Assembly: GCA_031277095.1 (NCBI GenBank)
Contig: JAISLU010000099.1
Coordinates: 1 to 42,210 of the forward strand
Length of the DNA stretch: 42,210 nt
Direction of reading: 5' to 3'
DNA from: Synergistaceae bacterium
GTDB taxonomy: Bacteria; Synergistota; Synergistia; Synergistales; Aminobacteriaceae
A program made the translations under genes and the position numbers. Shown in pieces: positions 41,951 to 42,210 of this stretch (positions are counted from its first letter, which is position 1; each line of letters opens with the position of its first letter). The notes under the pieces were generated by a model. It was not told where the DNA came from and ran no database searches. It saw only the letters and a program-made list of their open reading frames with translations.

Positions 41951-42210
41951 ATGCGTAAAGAACTCGATGAAATCGAAGTCCCTGAAATCCTTCCTCCGTC
42001 GGAGGACGGGGTGTTCAAAACCCTGTTGACCCACCCGGACGCCGAGTCCTGTTTACGGGACATCATTGCCTCCAATATTGGTCTGCCCGTGAAGTATGTG
42101 GCCGTTCGGAACACTGAACTTCCTATCCGCGACATACTGGCAAAACGGGAACGATTCGACGTGAGTTGTAAGATCGACAGCGGCGATCAGATCGAGGTCG
42201 AAATGCAGGC
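41951..42210 (+). CDS. Rpn/PD-(D/E)XK nuclease family transposase-like protein (partial, N-terminal 86 residues)
   Basis: The gene runs off the right edge. The visible part starts MRKELDEIEVPEILPPSEDG and contains FKTLLTHPDAESCLRDII, NTELPIRDILAKRERFDVSC and the nuclease-type ending IDSGDQIEVEMQA. The Asp of RFDV and the Glu/Gln of VEMQ fit the PD-(D/E)XK core of Rpn family proteins, which are recombination-promoting nucleases often annotated as transposases. GAGGTG precedes the ATG by nine bases; an ATG at 41945 is in another frame. The amount of missing sequence is unknown. Confidence 0.82.
   Translation, partial: MRKELDEIEVPEILPPSEDGVFKTLLTHPDAESCLRDIIASNIGLPVKYVAVRNTELPIRDILAKRERFDVSCKIDSGDQIEVEMQ

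Noticed and set aside
1-42210. CRISPR array
   Set aside because: The tandem repeats are contiguous or nearly so, with short units and no unique spacers, and no cas genes are present.

Overview
The window looks like chromosomal DNA of a strictly anaerobic, amino-acid-fermenting bacterium. It carries a complete selenocysteine-dependent glycine reductase locus (grdX, trxA, grdE, grdA, grdB, grdC, grdD), a branched-chain-amino-acid-type binding protein and a peptide-type ABC importer, with no sugar-use or respiratory genes in view. Gene style and product mix fit Synergistota best, with Clostridia-type fermenters as the alternative. The taxonomic call is an inference; no rRNA gene is present. Codon and base use are uneven: the metabolic operons are GC-rich, while the first 2.5 kb and parts of the restriction island (hsdS, helicase) are clearly AT-richer.

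Layout. Positions 1-3217 hold the end of a flippase/LPG-synthase-like membrane gene, a 743-residue multispanning GT-C-like protein and a convergent methyltransferase: a small envelope-glycan block. Positions 3218-4071 are gene-poor. Positions 4086-12616 (minus strand) are the glycine reductase locus, preceded by a glycine riboswitch and followed by a dead AGCS sodium/amino-acid symporter. GrdA (UGA codon 44) and GrdB (UGA codon 349) are selenoproteins, so plain ORF calling truncates both.

Positions 12952-21645 (minus strand) form one tight operon: iron-type alcohol dehydrogenase, peptide-type ABC importer (binding protein, two permeases, two ATPases), PHP-domain metallohydrolase, and a phosphonoacetaldehyde hydrolase-like HAD enzyme. 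I read this as a candidate uptake-and-cleavage pathway for an organophosphonate such as 2-hydroxyethylphosphonate or its esters. It is the most interesting system here.

A tRNA-Gly(CCC) with promoter and terminator sits at 21834-21992. Positions 22202-31985 (plus strand) are a type I restriction-modification island, hsdR-hsdM-hsdS, with an overlapping 918-residue SF1 helicase of unknown role and a RhuM-family gene. Positions 32349-40009 (minus strand) are a zinc/metal-homeostasis block: znuA-znuC-znuB, a Fur/Zur regulator, a COG0523 (CobW-like) GTPase, a second divergent GTPase fused to a DUF318 permease, its TIGR03943 partner and a DUF4198 protein. The window ends with a Leu/Ile/Val-type binding protein and the start of an Rpn/PD-(D/E)XK gene.

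Two non-coding themes stand out. First, a ~100-bp element occurs twice (12863-12964 and 40127-40230), in the same orientation relative to the amino-acid gene downstream of each copy. Second, short tandem repeats (6-18 bp units) recur just upstream of start codons or in dispensable protein linkers; several carry Shine-Dalgarno-like cores.
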